Shown here in pieces: positions 7,499 to 16,516 of a DNA stretch of 44,939 nt. Where the stretch lies: contig JABXJV010000123.1 in the NCBI GenBank assembly GCA_013375355.1, positions 1 to 44,939 on the forward strand, read 5' to 3'. The position numbers were made by a program, and so were the translations under genes. This DNA is from Candidatus Helarchaeota archaeon (GTDB lineage: Archaea; Asgardarchaeota; Lokiarchaeia; Helarchaeales; JABXJV01). The notes below the pieces were generated by a model. The model did not search any database. It saw only the letters and a list, made by a program, of their open reading frames with translations, and was not told the DNA's origin. The stretch's first letter is position 1, and each line of letters begins with the position of its first letter.

Positions 7499-8731
7499 TT
7501 AGGGGAAAATTAAAGCATAAATGAATGAGATTAACAGTTTAAAAATTCTTGGTGAAAATAAGACTTTCTTTAGGAGGGATGATTGAAGATCCATGTCACC
7601 TATTTCTTCTACTAATTCGACGATATTATTTTTAGATATTACTTCGAAACCCTTATCCAAAATTTTGTCCGGAACATTATTTATTAATAATCGCAATAAT
7701 TTTTGGTATTGAAATTCTTTTCCAAACCTTTTTCTCCATATTTTATCATATTTCATTAAAAAATTTTCAGATGTATCATTTTTATCTATTGATTCTGCTG
7801 CGATTTCCCCAGCTATTTTAGCACACAAACCACCTAGAACTACACCTCCTCCGGTTGTGGGTTTTACATGTCCAACAGCATCTCCTATTCCTAGAAATTG
7901 ATTTGAATAAGTCTTTTTTATTGGGCCACCTATGAGAATAGAACCTGCTGAAATTTTATCGATTTTACCTTTTTGTAATTTTTTTGACGCTATCGGATGC
8001 TTTTTAATGAAATACTTGAGATAGTCTATCGGTCTTCCATAATTTGTTGCAACTGCCACCCTTGCAGTTTCTTCGGATGTTGGTATAATATATGAAAAAA
8101 AACCAGGAGAGATTTTCCTACCAAAAAACATCTCAACAAAATCGTGTATTATATCCACTTTGCTCATTTCATATTGGACAGCGGGTAATATATATGATCT
8201 TTTTACTTTTCGCAAACCAGCTTGACGAATAAACCTTGCTTGAACACCCTCCCCATCAATTACAATTTTAGAATGTTTTTCGATAATTTTTCCATCCTTG
8301 TTTATTTTTATTCCAAGGATGCTATTATTTTTTCCTTTTAATAATTCTAAAACTCGTGCCTTTGTATGAATTTTTCCATCCAAATTCTCTGCACTGCGAA
8401 TTAGATAATTATCAAGATTACCTCTATCAATCACTAAAGCTTGAGTTGATTTTCTTTTAATAATTATTTTATTATTATTTGGCGAATAGATAATAGAGCC
8501 TCTAACTTTATTTTGAATACAATCTTTTGGAACTCTAATTTTTAGACGTTTAAAACCAGAAAGGCTTATAAGACCTGCACATTGAATCGGAACACCAATT
8601 TTTGAATGTTCCTCAAAAATTTCAACTTCTCTTTTCTTTTTTAATGCCTCGATTGCTGCGAAGGCACTTGAAGGACCCCCACCAATAATCGCTATATCAG
8701 TACTACTTGAATTTTTCAGTTTTTTTTCCAT
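7499..8731 (-). CDS. Geranylgeranyl reductase family FAD-dependent oxidoreductase
   Basis: Members reduce the double bonds of geranylgeranyl chains in archaeal membrane lipids (digeranylgeranylglycerophospholipid reductase), giving saturated archaeol. The 410-residue protein starts with an FAD Rossmann motif (IAIIGGGPSSAFAAIEAL, about 14-31), followed by the GVPIQCAGLIS segment that matches the conserved Cys-containing motif of the family. The second FAD motif GIGDAVGHVKPTTGGGV is at about 290. The last 20 residues (LLISFIYALIFP) are hydrophobic and may touch the membrane. Other family members act on menaquinone or chlorophyll side chains, so the substrate is inferred. ATG start; the gene stands alone and is divergent from cdc48. 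Confidence 0.88.
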   Translation of the reverse strand: MEKKLKNSSSTDIAIIGGGPSSAFAAIEALKKKREVEIFEEHSKIGVPIQCAGLISLSGFKRLKIRVPKDCIQNKVRGSIIYSPNNNKIIIKRKSTQALVIDRGNLDNYLIRSAENLDGKIHTKARVLELLKGKNNSILGIKINKDGKIIEKHSKIVIDGEGVQARFIRQAGLRKVKRSYILPAVQYEMSKVDIIHDFVEMFFGRKISPGFFSYIIPTSEETARVAVATNYGRPIDYLKYFIKKHPIASKKLQKGKIDKISAGSILIGGPIKKTYSNQFLGIGDAVGHVKPTTGGGVVLGGLCAKIAGEIAAESIDKNDTSENFLMKYDKIWRKRFGKEFQYQKLLRLLINNVPDKILDKGFEVISKNNIVELVEEIGDMDLQSSLLKKVLFSPRIFKLLISFIYALIFP

Positions 8732-8791
8732 CCATTTTTTTAAAAAATTTGATTTTCAATAAAGAATTAACAATATTAAAAATTAAGAATT

Positions 8792-8915
8792 ATATTATAT
8801 GGTTAGAATTCAAATTTCCAGTTTTATTGTAGATATTTAGAAATTTGAAAAACTTTGTTAGATAATAAAATAAAAGTTAGAGTGCCGGAAGCGAAATATA
8901 GAGATTTTGGGCATG
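8792..8915 (+). repeat. Upstream copy of a tandem duplication covering the cdc48 promoter and start
   Basis: This segment repeats, with divergence, the next about 121-124 bases (8916 to about 9040). Shared landmarks are ATATTATATG, GATATTTAGAA, TTGAAAAACTTTG directly before the start codon, and then a coding part. From TTG 8855 the copy reads 23 codons to TGA 8924-8926: LLDNKIKVRVPEAKYRDFGH and then DII. Thirteen of 23 residues equal the real Cdc48 N-terminus. It looks like a decayed or recombined extra copy of the 5' end of the gene. It could act as an upstream mini-ORF or a second promoter, or be an inert scar. Confidence 0.8.
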
Positions 8916-8975
8916 ATATTATATGATTAGAATGTAATACTATTGTATATCAGATATTTAGAAGGTTGAAAAACT

Positions 8976-11165
8976 TTGGAAGATAATGAAATACAAGTTA
9001 GAGTTGCAGAAGCAAAGCAACGTGATGTTGGACGTTCAATCGTTAGAGTAGATAATAAAATCATGAATAAATTAAATATACAAACGGGAGATATTATTGG
9101 TATAAAGGGGAAGCGAGTTACGGCTGCGATTGCATGGCCTGCATATCCAGAAGATCAGAATAGAAGTATAATTAGAATGGATGGCAGATTACGTAAGAAT
9201 GCTGGAATTAGCTTGAGCGAACTTGTTTTAATTTATAAAGCTGAAGAAAAAATAGCTAATCGTGTAATTATATCTCCGACAGATATTAATGTTCAATCAG
9301 ATTCTTACCTAGAGACCTTTATAAAGAGAAAATTGCTAAATTATCCTATTACAAAAGGAGATATTTTGTTTGTGCCGATTGGAATTTCTAAGAAAGTTCC
9401 TTTTAAAATTATAATGACACGTCCTCAAGGTGTTGTGGTTATAAAACCAAGTACTGAGTTGAAAGTCAGTAAAGTAATTGAGGAAGAACTTAAAGGAGTT
9501 TCTGTTATAACTTATGAGGATGTAGGTGGACTTAATGAAGAAATTAAGAAAATTCGTGAAATGGTGGAATTACCATTAAAGCATCCCGAACTATTTAGAC
9601 GACTTGGGATTACCCCTCCTAAGGGAGTTTTATTAAGAGGACCACCAGGCTGTGGTAAAACTCTATTAATTAGGGCTGTAGCCAATGAATCTGATTCTCA
9701 TTTTATTCCAATAAATGGACCAGAAGTCATGTCTAAATTCTATGGCGAATCAGAAAAGAAACTTAGAAGTATTTTTGAAGATGCTGAAAAGAATGCACCT
9801 AGTATAATTTTCATCGATGAATTAGACGCAATTGCTCCAAAACGAGAAGAAGTTACAGGTGAAGTTGAAAGAAGAGTAGTAGCACAATTGCTCGCATTGA
9901 TGGATGGCCTGCATGGAAGAGGTAGAGTTTGTGTAATTGGGGCTACAAATAGACCTAATGCCCTCGATCCCGCTTTGAGAAGACCAGGTCGTTTTGATCG
10001 AGAAATTGAAATTGGTGTTCCTAATAAAGAGGGAAGATTAGAAATTTTACAAATTCATACTCGAGGAATGCCACTTTCAGATGATATTGATAAAAAAGAG
10101 TTTGCAAGTATAACCCATGGCTTTGTTGGTGCAGATTTAGCAGCATTGTGTAGAGAAGCGGCAATGAATGCTTTAAGACGGTATTTACCACAACTCAACT
10201 TAGATGAAGATGAAATTTCCAACGAAATTTTAAGTTCATTACTTGTTAATTCAAGTGATTTTTTTTCCGCTCTAAAAGAAATTCAACCTTCTGCTATTAG
10301 AGAAGTATTAATAGAAACACCAAATATAAGTTGGTCGGATATTGGTGGATTAGAAGCTGTTAAACAAGAATTAAGAGAGGCTATTGAATTACCTTTAAAA
10401 TCTCCTGAGGCATTTGCTCGTATGGGAATTGATCCTCCAAAAGGAATTCTATTATTTGGTCCTCCAGGGTGCGGTAAAACATTATTAGCAAAAGCTGTCG
10501 CAAAAGAAAGTGAATCAAATTTCTTAAGCATAAAAGGACCAGAGATACTATCAAAATGGGTAGGAGAATCAGAAAAAGCAATACGTGAAATCTTTAGAAA
10601 GGCTCGAACTGCAGCACCAGCAATTGTATTTTTTGATGAAATTGACGCAATTACTCCAAGAAGAGGATTCGATATCGGAGACTCACATGTAACATCAAGA
10701 GTCATTAGTCAAATCTTAACTGAAATTGATGGTTTAGAAACCTTAAAAGACGTTGTAGTCATTGCCGCAACTAATAGACCCGACTTGGTTGACCCCGCAC
10801 TCATTAGACACGGCCGAATTGATCGAGTGATACTAATTGAACCACCAAATGCCAATGCACGTCGGGAGATTTTTAAAATATATACAAAACCTATGCCGAT
10901 CGATGAATCGGTCGATATCGAGGAGCTAGTAAAAATGACAGAACATTTTGCTGGTAGTGATATCCAAGGGTGCTGCCAAGAGGCTGGATTATTAGCTTTA
11001 AGAGAAGATGTACAAGCTAAAAAAGTAACATTTAATCATTTCAAAGCAGCTATTAAAAAGATTCGACCATCATGTCCTCCAGAAATGCTAAAGCAATATA
11101 AAGATTGGGATTCCAAATCTAAACAAACAAAATTTGCTACAGGATTAGAAAGGTATATTCAATAG
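8976..11165 (+). CDS. cdc48: Cdc48/VCP-type AAA+ ATPase
   Basis: A hexameric unfoldase that extracts and unfolds proteins for the proteasome and other fates. Order in the 729 residues: N domain with double-psi barrel (about 4-90, [13 protein letters not shown]) and its second lobe (to about 160), then D1 and D2. Walker A is GPPGCGKT in both rings (222-229 and 495-502); Walker B is FIDELDAI (281-282) and FFDEIDAI (554-555); second-region-of-homology arginines are in [20 protein letters not shown] and [20 protein letters not shown]. Arg in RRPGRFD is His in the D2 copy (RHGRID). No HbYX tail is present (ends LERYIQ). Start is TTG 8976, matching the conserved N domain. A diverged duplicate of the promoter and first 23 codons precedes it. 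Confidence 0.97.
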   Translation: MEDNEIQVRVAEAKQRDVGRSIVRVDNKIMNKLNIQTGDIIGIKGKRVTAAIAWPAYPEDQNRSIIRMDGRLRKNAGISLSELVLIYKAEEKIANRVIISPTDINVQSDSYLETFIKRKLLNYPITKGDILFVPIGISKKVPFKIIMTRPQGVVVIKPSTELKVSKVIEEELKGVSVITYEDVGGLNEEIKKIREMVELPLKHPELFRRLGITPPKGVLLRGPPGCGKTLLIRAVANESDSHFIPINGPEVMSKFYGESEKKLRSIFEDAEKNAPSIIFIDELDAIAPKREEVTGEVERRVVAQLLALMDGLHGRGRVCVIGATNRPNALDPALRRPGRFDREIEIGVPNKEGRLEILQIHTRGMPLSDDIDKKEFASITHGFVGADLAALCREAAMNALRRYLPQLNLDEDEISNEILSSLLVNSSDFFSALKEIQPSAIREVLIETPNISWSDIGGLEAVKQELREAIELPLKSPEAFARMGIDPPKGILLFGPPGCGKTLLAKAVAKESESNFLSIKGPEILSKWVGESEKAIREIFRKARTAAPAIVFFDEIDAITPRRGFDIGDSHVTSRVISQILTEIDGLETLKDVVVIAATNRPDLVDPALIRHGRIDRVILIEPPNANARREIFKIYTKPMPIDESVDIEELVKMTEHFAGSDIQGCCQEAGLLALREDVQAKKVTFNHFKAAIKKIRPSCPPEMLKQYKDWDSKSKQTKFATGLERYIQ

Positions 11166-11210
11166 CAATATTTTTATTCATTTGAGAATGTTCATTCATA
11201 TAAGATTCTA

Positions 11211-11233
11211 TTTTTTCTAAATATCTTTTTTTT
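11211..11233 (+). terminator. Poly-T tract after cdc48
   Basis: Two T runs (T6 at 11211-11216 and T8 at 11226-11233) lie 45-70 bases after the cdc48 stop and just before the next gene. Archaeal RNA polymerase terminates at such oligo-T stretches without a hairpin. Pattern-based; partial read-through into the winged-helix gene is possible. Confidence 0.4.
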
Positions 11234-11259
11234 ATTATCAAAACTTCTAGGTATTTAAA

Positions 11260-11517
11260 TTGAAAGAGATTAAATGGAGAAATTTACCGTTAAAAAACAC
11301 AATAATTGAAATTCTCTTTAAAAATAAAGGAATGATGACTGATACAGACCTCTATAATCGGTTAGCAAAGGAAAATAAGAGCCTTTCTAATTCAGATCTC
11401 AGTAAATGTATAATGGCACTCGAAATAGAAGGATTAATCAACGTAACAAAAATAACTAAAACGAAAAATAAGGTAGAATTAATAAATACTGATCTTTTGG
11501 CCATGATAAAAAAATAA
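11260..11517 (+). CDS. Small winged-helix protein
   Basis: This 85-residue protein begins with TTG and is not assigned to a named family. The pattern is that of a lone winged helix-turn-helix: helix 1 LKNTIIEILFKNKG, helix 2 MTDTDLYNRLAKE, recognition helix LSNSDLSKCIMALEIEGLI, then a beta wing NVTKITKTKNKVELI. Such proteins are either small transcription factors or protein-protein adaptors (ESCRT-II subunits share the fold). There is no dimerisation or ligand domain. It follows cdc48 after a 94-bp spacer containing T tracts, so it may have its own promoter. Confidence 0.7.
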   Translation: MKEIKWRNLPLKNTIIEILFKNKGMMTDTDLYNRLAKENKSLSNSDLSKCIMALEIEGLINVTKITKTKNKVELINTDLLAMIKK

Positions 11518-11643
11518 AAAATTCTCAAAAATTTGTAAAATTTGTAAAAAAAATTCAATTCTAAAATAAATTATTAAAAATTTCTTAACCAAAAATAATT
11601 AAGATTGAAAAATATTTAATAAATATTAGAAAAAAGTATCTAG

Positions 11644-11655
11644 ATTATATAAAAT
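11644..11655 (+). promoter_or_regulatory. Likely TATA box of the roadblock-like gene
   Basis: ATTATATAAAAT lies in the 222-bp AT-rich spacer between the winged-helix gene and the GTG start at 11740. An imperfect direct repeat of about 21 bases of the form ATTTAATAAA-ATTAGAAA flanks it (11612-11635 and 11691-11712), which might be a regulator site. Pattern only; in such AT-rich DNA chance matches are frequent. Confidence 0.3.
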
Positions 11656-11739
11656 TTAAATAATACAAACAGTTAGCATTATTATTAAAAATTATTTAAT
11701 AAAAATTAGAAATGTCAGTCTTAAGTTAAGAAAAAACTG

Positions 11740-12462
11740 GTGAAAAAAAAAGTGGCTTTGGATTACGAAGGAGCAGTGAAAAGGCTACTTACAGCAAATA
11801 ACACAGTTACTGCAGTTACTGTTGTAGATGGTGCTGGTGGAGTTTTGTTCCAGACGAATAATTGGGACATTACTTCAGATATTATCACAATTTTAAATTC
11901 ATGGAGACAACAGCAACCCAGTATAGTTGTACAGGGAATTAAATATTCGACTTTGCAGTGTACTCAAGAGAGATTAGTAGCTACTAATATAATGGGTCAG
12001 GGACACATCGTTTGTGCAAACTTTCAAGATCAACACATAACTATAGCATATGTAACACCAGATGGAGGAGCAGGAGTTGCCTATATGGATGTAGCTCGTG
12101 CAAATGATTCTATTATAGCGGGTGAAGCTCCTGCAGAAGCAGCCATTCCTCCTACTGCTCCAGTCGTTCCACAAGCAGAGGTTGCACCAACATACGAACA
12201 AACATATCAACAACCCACACAAACTTATGAAACTACAGTACAACCTACAACGCCTGTACCCTCATCTTCTTGGGCCACAACCTCCCAAGACACAGATATG
12301 AAGAATTTATTATGGGAGTTAGATGAGTTCGCAAAGTTTGTAACTAGGGGGGAGTTTGGACAATTTCTACAGAATATTTTACGCGAAGGCGATCAAGTAA
12401 AATGCTGGGAATTACTTAAAGTCATCCGATCTATGAAGTCATTTATGGAAAGAAACCCTTAA
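11740..12462 (+). CDS. Roadblock/LC7-like domain protein with Pro/Thr/Gln linker and C-terminal helical domain
   Basis: The 240-residue protein has three parts. Residues 1-125 follow the roadblock order helix-strand-strand-helix-strand-strand-strand-helix: YEGAVKRLLTANN, VTAVTVVDGAGGVLFQT, ITSDIITILNSWRQQ, then YSTLQCTQERLVATN, GHIVCANFQDQHITIAYV and VAYMDVARAND. Residues 126-185 are a low-complexity linker rich in Pro, Thr, Gln and Ala. Residues 186-240 are helical (NLLWELDEFAKFVTRGEF, then a WELLKVIRSMKSFM helix). Roadblock domains pair to regulate Ras-like GTPases (MglB, Ragulator), so a cytoplasmic GTPase-control role is plausible but inferred from fold pattern only. GTG start. The linker is unusual for an archaeal cytosolic protein and suggests a flexible tether between two binding modules. 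Confidence 0.65.
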   Translation: MKKKVALDYEGAVKRLLTANNTVTAVTVVDGAGGVLFQTNNWDITSDIITILNSWRQQQPSIVVQGIKYSTLQCTQERLVATNIMGQGHIVCANFQDQHITIAYVTPDGGAGVAYMDVARANDSIIAGEAPAEAAIPPTAPVVPQAEVAPTYEQTYQQPTQTYETTVQPTTPVPSSSWATTSQDTDMKNLLWELDEFAKFVTRGEFGQFLQNILREGDQVKCWELLKVIRSMKSFMERNP

Positions 12463-12501
12463 TTCCCCGCTTTTATAATTAAATTTGTTCCTAATTTTTC
12501 T

Positions 12502-13530
12502 TTGGTGATTAAGGTAATTAGTCCATGTATTAAAGAAGTACTTCTTTTTAGTAAAGAGGATGAAAAAATTAGGTGTCTTACATGCGAACACCAATGTTTA
12601 TTGAAAATTAACCAATTTGGTCGCTGTAAAACACGTAAAAATATTAATGATATTTTATTTACCATTATTTATGGTGATATCTCCTCAATCTCTTTAAATC
12701 CTATTGAAAAAAAACCATTTTTTCATTTTTTTCCTAATTCTTATGCACTTACAATAGGTAGTTACTCATGTAACTTCAATTGTCCATGGTGTCAAAATTA
12801 TGACATCTCTAAAAGAGAGCCAATCCCAGATGCCTGTAATTATATTTCACCTGAAAAATTAGTTAAATTAGCATTAAATCGTACAGCTCAAGGTTTAAGT
12901 TATAGTTTTAATGAACCCACGCTATTATTAGAGCATTCTCTGGAAGCATTTCGCATAGCAAAGACACATGGATTATATAACAATTATGTTACTAATGGAT
13001 ATATGACTCTAGAAGCTTTAAAATTACTAATTGAAAGTGGATTAGATGCAATGAATATTGATATAAAGGGAAATGAACAAGCTGTGAAAAAAAATTGTGG
13101 AGCGAGTGTTGAAAAGGTTTATCGAAATGCTAAATTCGCCAAAGAACATGGTGTTCATGTAGAAATAACAACTCTAATTATACCTGAAGTTAATGATTCT
13201 GAGGAAACTCTAAAAGATATTGCTTCTAGAATAAAAAGAGAGTTAGGTGAAGAAACCCCTTGGCATGTCACGAGATATTTTCCCCAATATAAATTTACAA
13301 AACCTCCAACTCCTATAAAAACTCTTGAAAAAGGAAAAGAAATAGGTATCGATGAAGGCCTTTTATACACTTATCTAGGAAATGTACCAGGACATTCTGG
13401 AGAAAATACTTATTGCCCAAACTGCAAAGAATTATTATTAGAACGATTCATCTTTGATGTTACAAAAAATAAGTTAACAAAGGATAATAAATGTCCTGCT
13501 TGTGGATTTAAAATTGCATTAATAAACTAA
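12502..13530 (+). CDS. amrS: AmrS-type radical SAM enzyme (first of two)
   Basis: Belongs to the AmmeMemoRadiSam-system radical SAM family, related to pyruvate-formate-lyase activating enzymes; the substrate is unknown. In 342 residues: an N-terminal cysteine cluster (CLTCEHQC at about 25-32, then GRCKTRKN), the radical SAM motif CNFNCPWC with Cys90, Cys94 and Cys97, a SAM-barrel with SFNEPTLL and YVTNGYMT, and a C-terminal zinc ribbon (CPNC, CPAC). The start is TTG 12502 or the adjacent GTG 12505. The usual partners AMMECR1 and MEMO1 are not in this window. A paralogue follows 58 bp downstream. Confidence 0.85.
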   Translation: MVIKVISPCIKEVLLFSKEDEKIRCLTCEHQCLLKINQFGRCKTRKNINDILFTIIYGDISSISLNPIEKKPFFHFFPNSYALTIGSYSCNFNCPWCQNYDISKREPIPDACNYISPEKLVKLALNRTAQGLSYSFNEPTLLLEHSLEAFRIAKTHGLYNNYVTNGYMTLEALKLLIESGLDAMNIDIKGNEQAVKKNCGASVEKVYRNAKFAKEHGVHVEITTLIIPEVNDSEETLKDIASRIKRELGEETPWHVTRYFPQYKFTKPPTPIKTLEKGKEIGIDEGLLYTYLGNVPGHSGENTYCPNCKELLLERFIFDVTKNKLTKDNKCPACGFKIALIN

Positions 13531-13588
13531 TTTTTAATAAATACAAACAGCTTTTTTACTTCCAATTTCATTATATATTTAAAAGAGA

Positions 13589-14626
13589 GTGGTTATCTTG
13601 AAAAAAGAGGCTTTAATGTGGGATAAACGGGCTAATGAAGTAGTTCGTTGTTATTTATGTCCAAATTATTGTGTTCTCAAACCTAATGAGATGGGAAAGT
13701 GTGGCGCACGCAAGAATGAGGGAGGAATATTGTTTTCATTAGTGTATGGTGGGCTCTCAGCAGCAACTCCAGACCCAATAGAGAAAAAACCATTATTTCA
13801 TTTTTGGTCAGGTACTTGGGCATACTCTATTTCAAGTGCAGGTTGTACTCTTTCATGCCTAAACTGCCAAAACTATGATATATCACAAATAGATGCAGAA
13901 AGGATGCAGTTAAGGGAATTTACTGCTGCGGAAATAGTAGAAGAAGCAAAAAAAAGTAAATGTAAATCGATTGCTTATACATATAATGAACCGATAACAT
14001 TTTATGAGTTTATTTTAGATTGCGGTAAACTGGCACACGATGAGGGATTATTTAATGTTCTAGTGACAAATGGATATATTACACTTAAAGCATTAGAACC
14101 ATTAGCCTCTGTACTTGATGCAGCAAATGTTGATATTAAAGCAATAACCGATAAGTTTTATAAGGAAATATGTGGGGTTCCAAGGGTTAAACCAGTTTTG
14201 GATGCAACTAAATATATGAAAGAAAATGGAGTATTCATTGAATGCACCAATTTAATAATTCCAGGATATAATGATTCACCAGAAGAAATACGTAAATTAT
14301 CAGAATGGGTCCTTAAAGAATTAGGACCAGATACTCCCTTGCATTTTAGTCGTTTTTATCCAATGTTTCAACTTTCAAATGTTCCTCCAACTCCTGTAGA
14401 AACGGTTGTCAAAGCTCGTAAAATTGCTATGGATTTAGGGCTTCAATATGTTTATTGCGGTAATATTCGCGGGATTGACGGAGAAAATACTTATTGCCCA
14501 AATTGTGGAAATAAAACAATTGGACGAGTAGGTTTTTCAATAGATATATGGGATATTAAAGACAATAATAAATGTAATAAATGCGGTCATTCAATAAATA
14601 TTATAGGGGAATATTCTTCTCCTTAA
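13589..14626 (+). CDS. amrS: AmrS-type radical SAM enzyme (second of two)
   Basis: Paralogue of the gene just upstream with the same architecture over 345 residues: N-terminal CYLCPNYC cluster (21-28), radical SAM motif CTLSCLNC with Cys86, Cys90 and Cys93, YTYNEPITFYEF, VTNGYITLKAL, and a C-terminal zinc ribbon (CPNC near 306, CNKC near 334). The two copies differ widely outside the motifs, so the duplication is old and the two probably act on different substrates or form a heteromer. GTG 13589 or TTG 13598 may be the start. It ends 29 bp before the convergent redox operon. Confidence 0.85.
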   Translation: MVILKKEALMWDKRANEVVRCYLCPNYCVLKPNEMGKCGARKNEGGILFSLVYGGLSAATPDPIEKKPLFHFWSGTWAYSISSAGCTLSCLNCQNYDISQIDAERMQLREFTAAEIVEEAKKSKCKSIAYTYNEPITFYEFILDCGKLAHDEGLFNVLVTNGYITLKALEPLASVLDAANVDIKAITDKFYKEICGVPRVKPVLDATKYMKENGVFIECTNLIIPGYNDSPEEIRKLSEWVLKELGPDTPLHFSRFYPMFQLSNVPPTPVETVVKARKIAMDLGLQYVYCGNIRGIDGENTYCPNCGNKTIGRVGFSIDIWDIKDNNKCNKCGHSINIIGEYSSP

Positions 14627-14655
14627 ATTTAAGAATTTCTCAATATAAAAAAAAA

Positions 14656-15213
14656 TTATACATTTTTTAAACCCATAAAACTTAAAAATTCGTCAAATCC
14701 CCTATCTTTGTATTTTTCATTCCAAATTTTAGCTTTTTCCTTATAAACTCCAATTTCCTGCCATGATTGTCTTATAATTTTTCTGACCGAATCTTTCTTT
14801 TGCGGTTCCCAATTAGAAGGACACAATATTTTTTCTAAATGTCCGAGATTACCCTCACCATCCATAGAAAATGGGTATGTACCACATACCATCGGTTTAA
14901 AATTATGAACTTGGCATAAACCAGTCTTCATATTAAAAAAATGACAAGGCCATTTGTTTTGATCTTTTAATTCTTCTGCGTATTTAATCCCAAGAACAGC
15001 TTCATAACCGTTGATTATGACTATTGGATAATAACCGCTTTTCTCCACCTTACCTTCATAAAAAGTCAAATACTCAAATGGAGACATATCTAAATTTTCT
15101 GAAAGTCGAATGGCATCTTCAGATGTAATTAATACTACGTAGGACCAACAACAATGTCCGTCGCATTTGGTGCTACAAAAATCTTCTTCCGTATTAATCG
15201 CCTTCTTCTTCAA
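14656..15213 (-). CDS. YkgJ-family cysteine-cluster protein
   Basis: A 185-residue protein with the CxxCxxxCC-type cluster of the YkgJ family (zinc- or iron-sulfur-binding): CSTKCDGHCC at about 13-22, followed by CHFFNMKTGLC and CGTYPF further on, and CPSNW near 138. The family is widespread and functionally unassigned; members often sit with redox or methylation enzymes. Here the TTG start lies inside the end of the polyferredoxin gene (20-bp overlap), so translation should be coupled and the protein probably serves the Hdr-type operon, perhaps in cluster assembly or as an electron carrier. That role is inference from position. Confidence 0.8.
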   Translation of the reverse strand: MKKKAINTEEDFCSTKCDGHCCWSYVVLITSEDAIRLSENLDMSPFEYLTFYEGKVEKSGYYPIVIINGYEAVLGIKYAEELKDQNKWPCHFFNMKTGLCQVHNFKPMVCGTYPFSMDGEGNLGHLEKILCPSNWEPQKKDSVRKIIRQSWQEIGVYKEKAKIWNEKYKDRGFDEFLSFMGLKNV

Positions 15214-16507
15214 TCTCTATTCGTTTCTTTGTTCGACCTTCAACCCAAAATCGAGTTTTAATCGTCTTTAATTTTTCATTAATTTTTGATAATTTATGTT
15301 TGACCCTTTTTTCAATTTCTGGTTTTAAGGGAGGGATTTCTTTTGCCTTTGATATTTTTATTTTAATTTCTTCAATAGTAATTGGAATTTCTCGAATTGA
15401 GATAGCTGGAAATTGTTTTCCTGATATTTGTTCTATAGCCCTCAACCATGAGGAAGTCCAAGGTCCAGTTTCATCCCCAGTATATTTGATTTTTTCTCGC
15501 TCTACTTTTATTAACTTTTCAGGACATGAAAGTTCACAAGCACCGCAGTATATACAATATTCTTCTTTATGAATGATTTTTTCTTTTGATGATTTGGGAG
15601 AATAAAGTGCTCTAGTAGGACAAATTTGATAACAAGCTACACACCCCACAGGGTCACATTTTTCCATATTTGTGAGTTCTAATTTACCTTCAATAGCTTT
15701 TTGAACTTCTATTGCTTCTGTAGGGCAATGAATTTGGCACCAGCCACAAGAAATACATTCCTTTTCATTAATTTTAACATCTGCCTTTAATTCAGGTTCT
15801 AAAATTTTTCTATCGACATCTGTAAAGCACTGAACTTTAAAGACATCAGCAGGACAAACTTTTTCATGGGCACAGAGTCCGCAAAAATCACATTTGTCCA
15901 GATTAACACGGAGGTTTTTTCCTGGTTTTGGGTATTCAGTCGTAGGTTCTACCTCGTCTATATCTATTGCGTCACAAAGAAGAACGCAGTTCATGCAATA
16001 AATACAATTTTTTTCATCAATATCGATTTTTCCTTCTACTTTTGGAGGTTCACCTTGATAAATCACCAAATCTTCTTTTTTAGGGACTTTTAAATCAATT
16101 TCTATAGCGTCTCTTGAACATAAAAGCTCGCAGAGTTTGCAAGGAAAGCATTTTTCTTCTTTAAATTCAATTTTTTTATCCAATTTTAAGCGATCTAACA
16201 TATCTAATACTGGTTCACCGTTAAATGTAAATTCAATTGCGTTGACTGGACAAAGTGCACTACAAAGAGCACAATAAATACACTTTTCATGATCGAAAAC
16301 ACAATAAGGGGCTTCAAGGTTGCCCGTTGCAATTTCAGGAATAGGCATTAATTCGATAGCTTTGGTAGGACAAATAATCGAACATATTCCACATCCTACA
16401 CACTTATCATTATGGAAAATTAGAATTTTTTCGGATTCATCGGCTATCCATCTTAAAATTTGTCTATTCTCATCAGGAATATCAAGTTCAAGAGTAATTT
16501 CACCCAT
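15194..16507 (-). CDS. Polyferredoxin with eight [4Fe-4S] cluster motifs
   Basis: A 437-residue iron-sulfur protein with eight cysteine motifs in series: CVGCGICSIICP, CIYCALCSALCP, CFPCKLCELLC, CIYCMNCVLLC, CDFCGLCAHEKVCP, CISCGWCQIHCP, the variant CDPVGCVACYQICP and CIYCGACELSCP. This is a string of ferredoxin domains like FwdF or MvhB, which wire electrons between heterodisulfide-reductase-type and formylmethanofuran-type enzymes. The last about 110 residues have no cysteine motif and are lysine/glutamate-rich helices, unlike FwdF. It lies 9 bp downstream of hdrA-mvhD in the same operon, so it likely accepts electrons from HdrA. ATG start. Which terminal enzyme it feeds cannot be told from this window. 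Confidence 0.9.
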   Translation of the reverse strand: MGEITLELDIPDENRQILRWIADESEKILIFHNDKCVGCGICSIICPTKAIELMPIPEIATGNLEAPYCVFDHEKCIYCALCSALCPVNAIEFTFNGEPVLDMLDRLKLDKKIEFKEEKCFPCKLCELLCSRDAIEIDLKVPKKEDLVIYQGEPPKVEGKIDIDEKNCIYCMNCVLLCDAIDIDEVEPTTEYPKPGKNLRVNLDKCDFCGLCAHEKVCPADVFKVQCFTDVDRKILEPELKADVKINEKECISCGWCQIHCPTEAIEVQKAIEGKLELTNMEKCDPVGCVACYQICPTRALYSPKSSKEKIIHKEEYCIYCGACELSCPEKLIKVEREKIKYTGDETGPWTSSWLRAIEQISGKQFPAISIREIPITIEEIKIKISKAKEIPPLKPEIEKRVKHKLSKINEKLKTIKTRFWVEGRTKKRIEIEEEGD

Positions 16508-16516
16508 TTTTTAGAC

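Noticed and set aside
10283..10705. Long open frame antisense to cdc48 (and a second one at 10381-10581)
   Set aside because: Both lie inside the D2 ATPase coding region on the opposite strand; the sense frame is unmistakable, and the antisense products have no family features.
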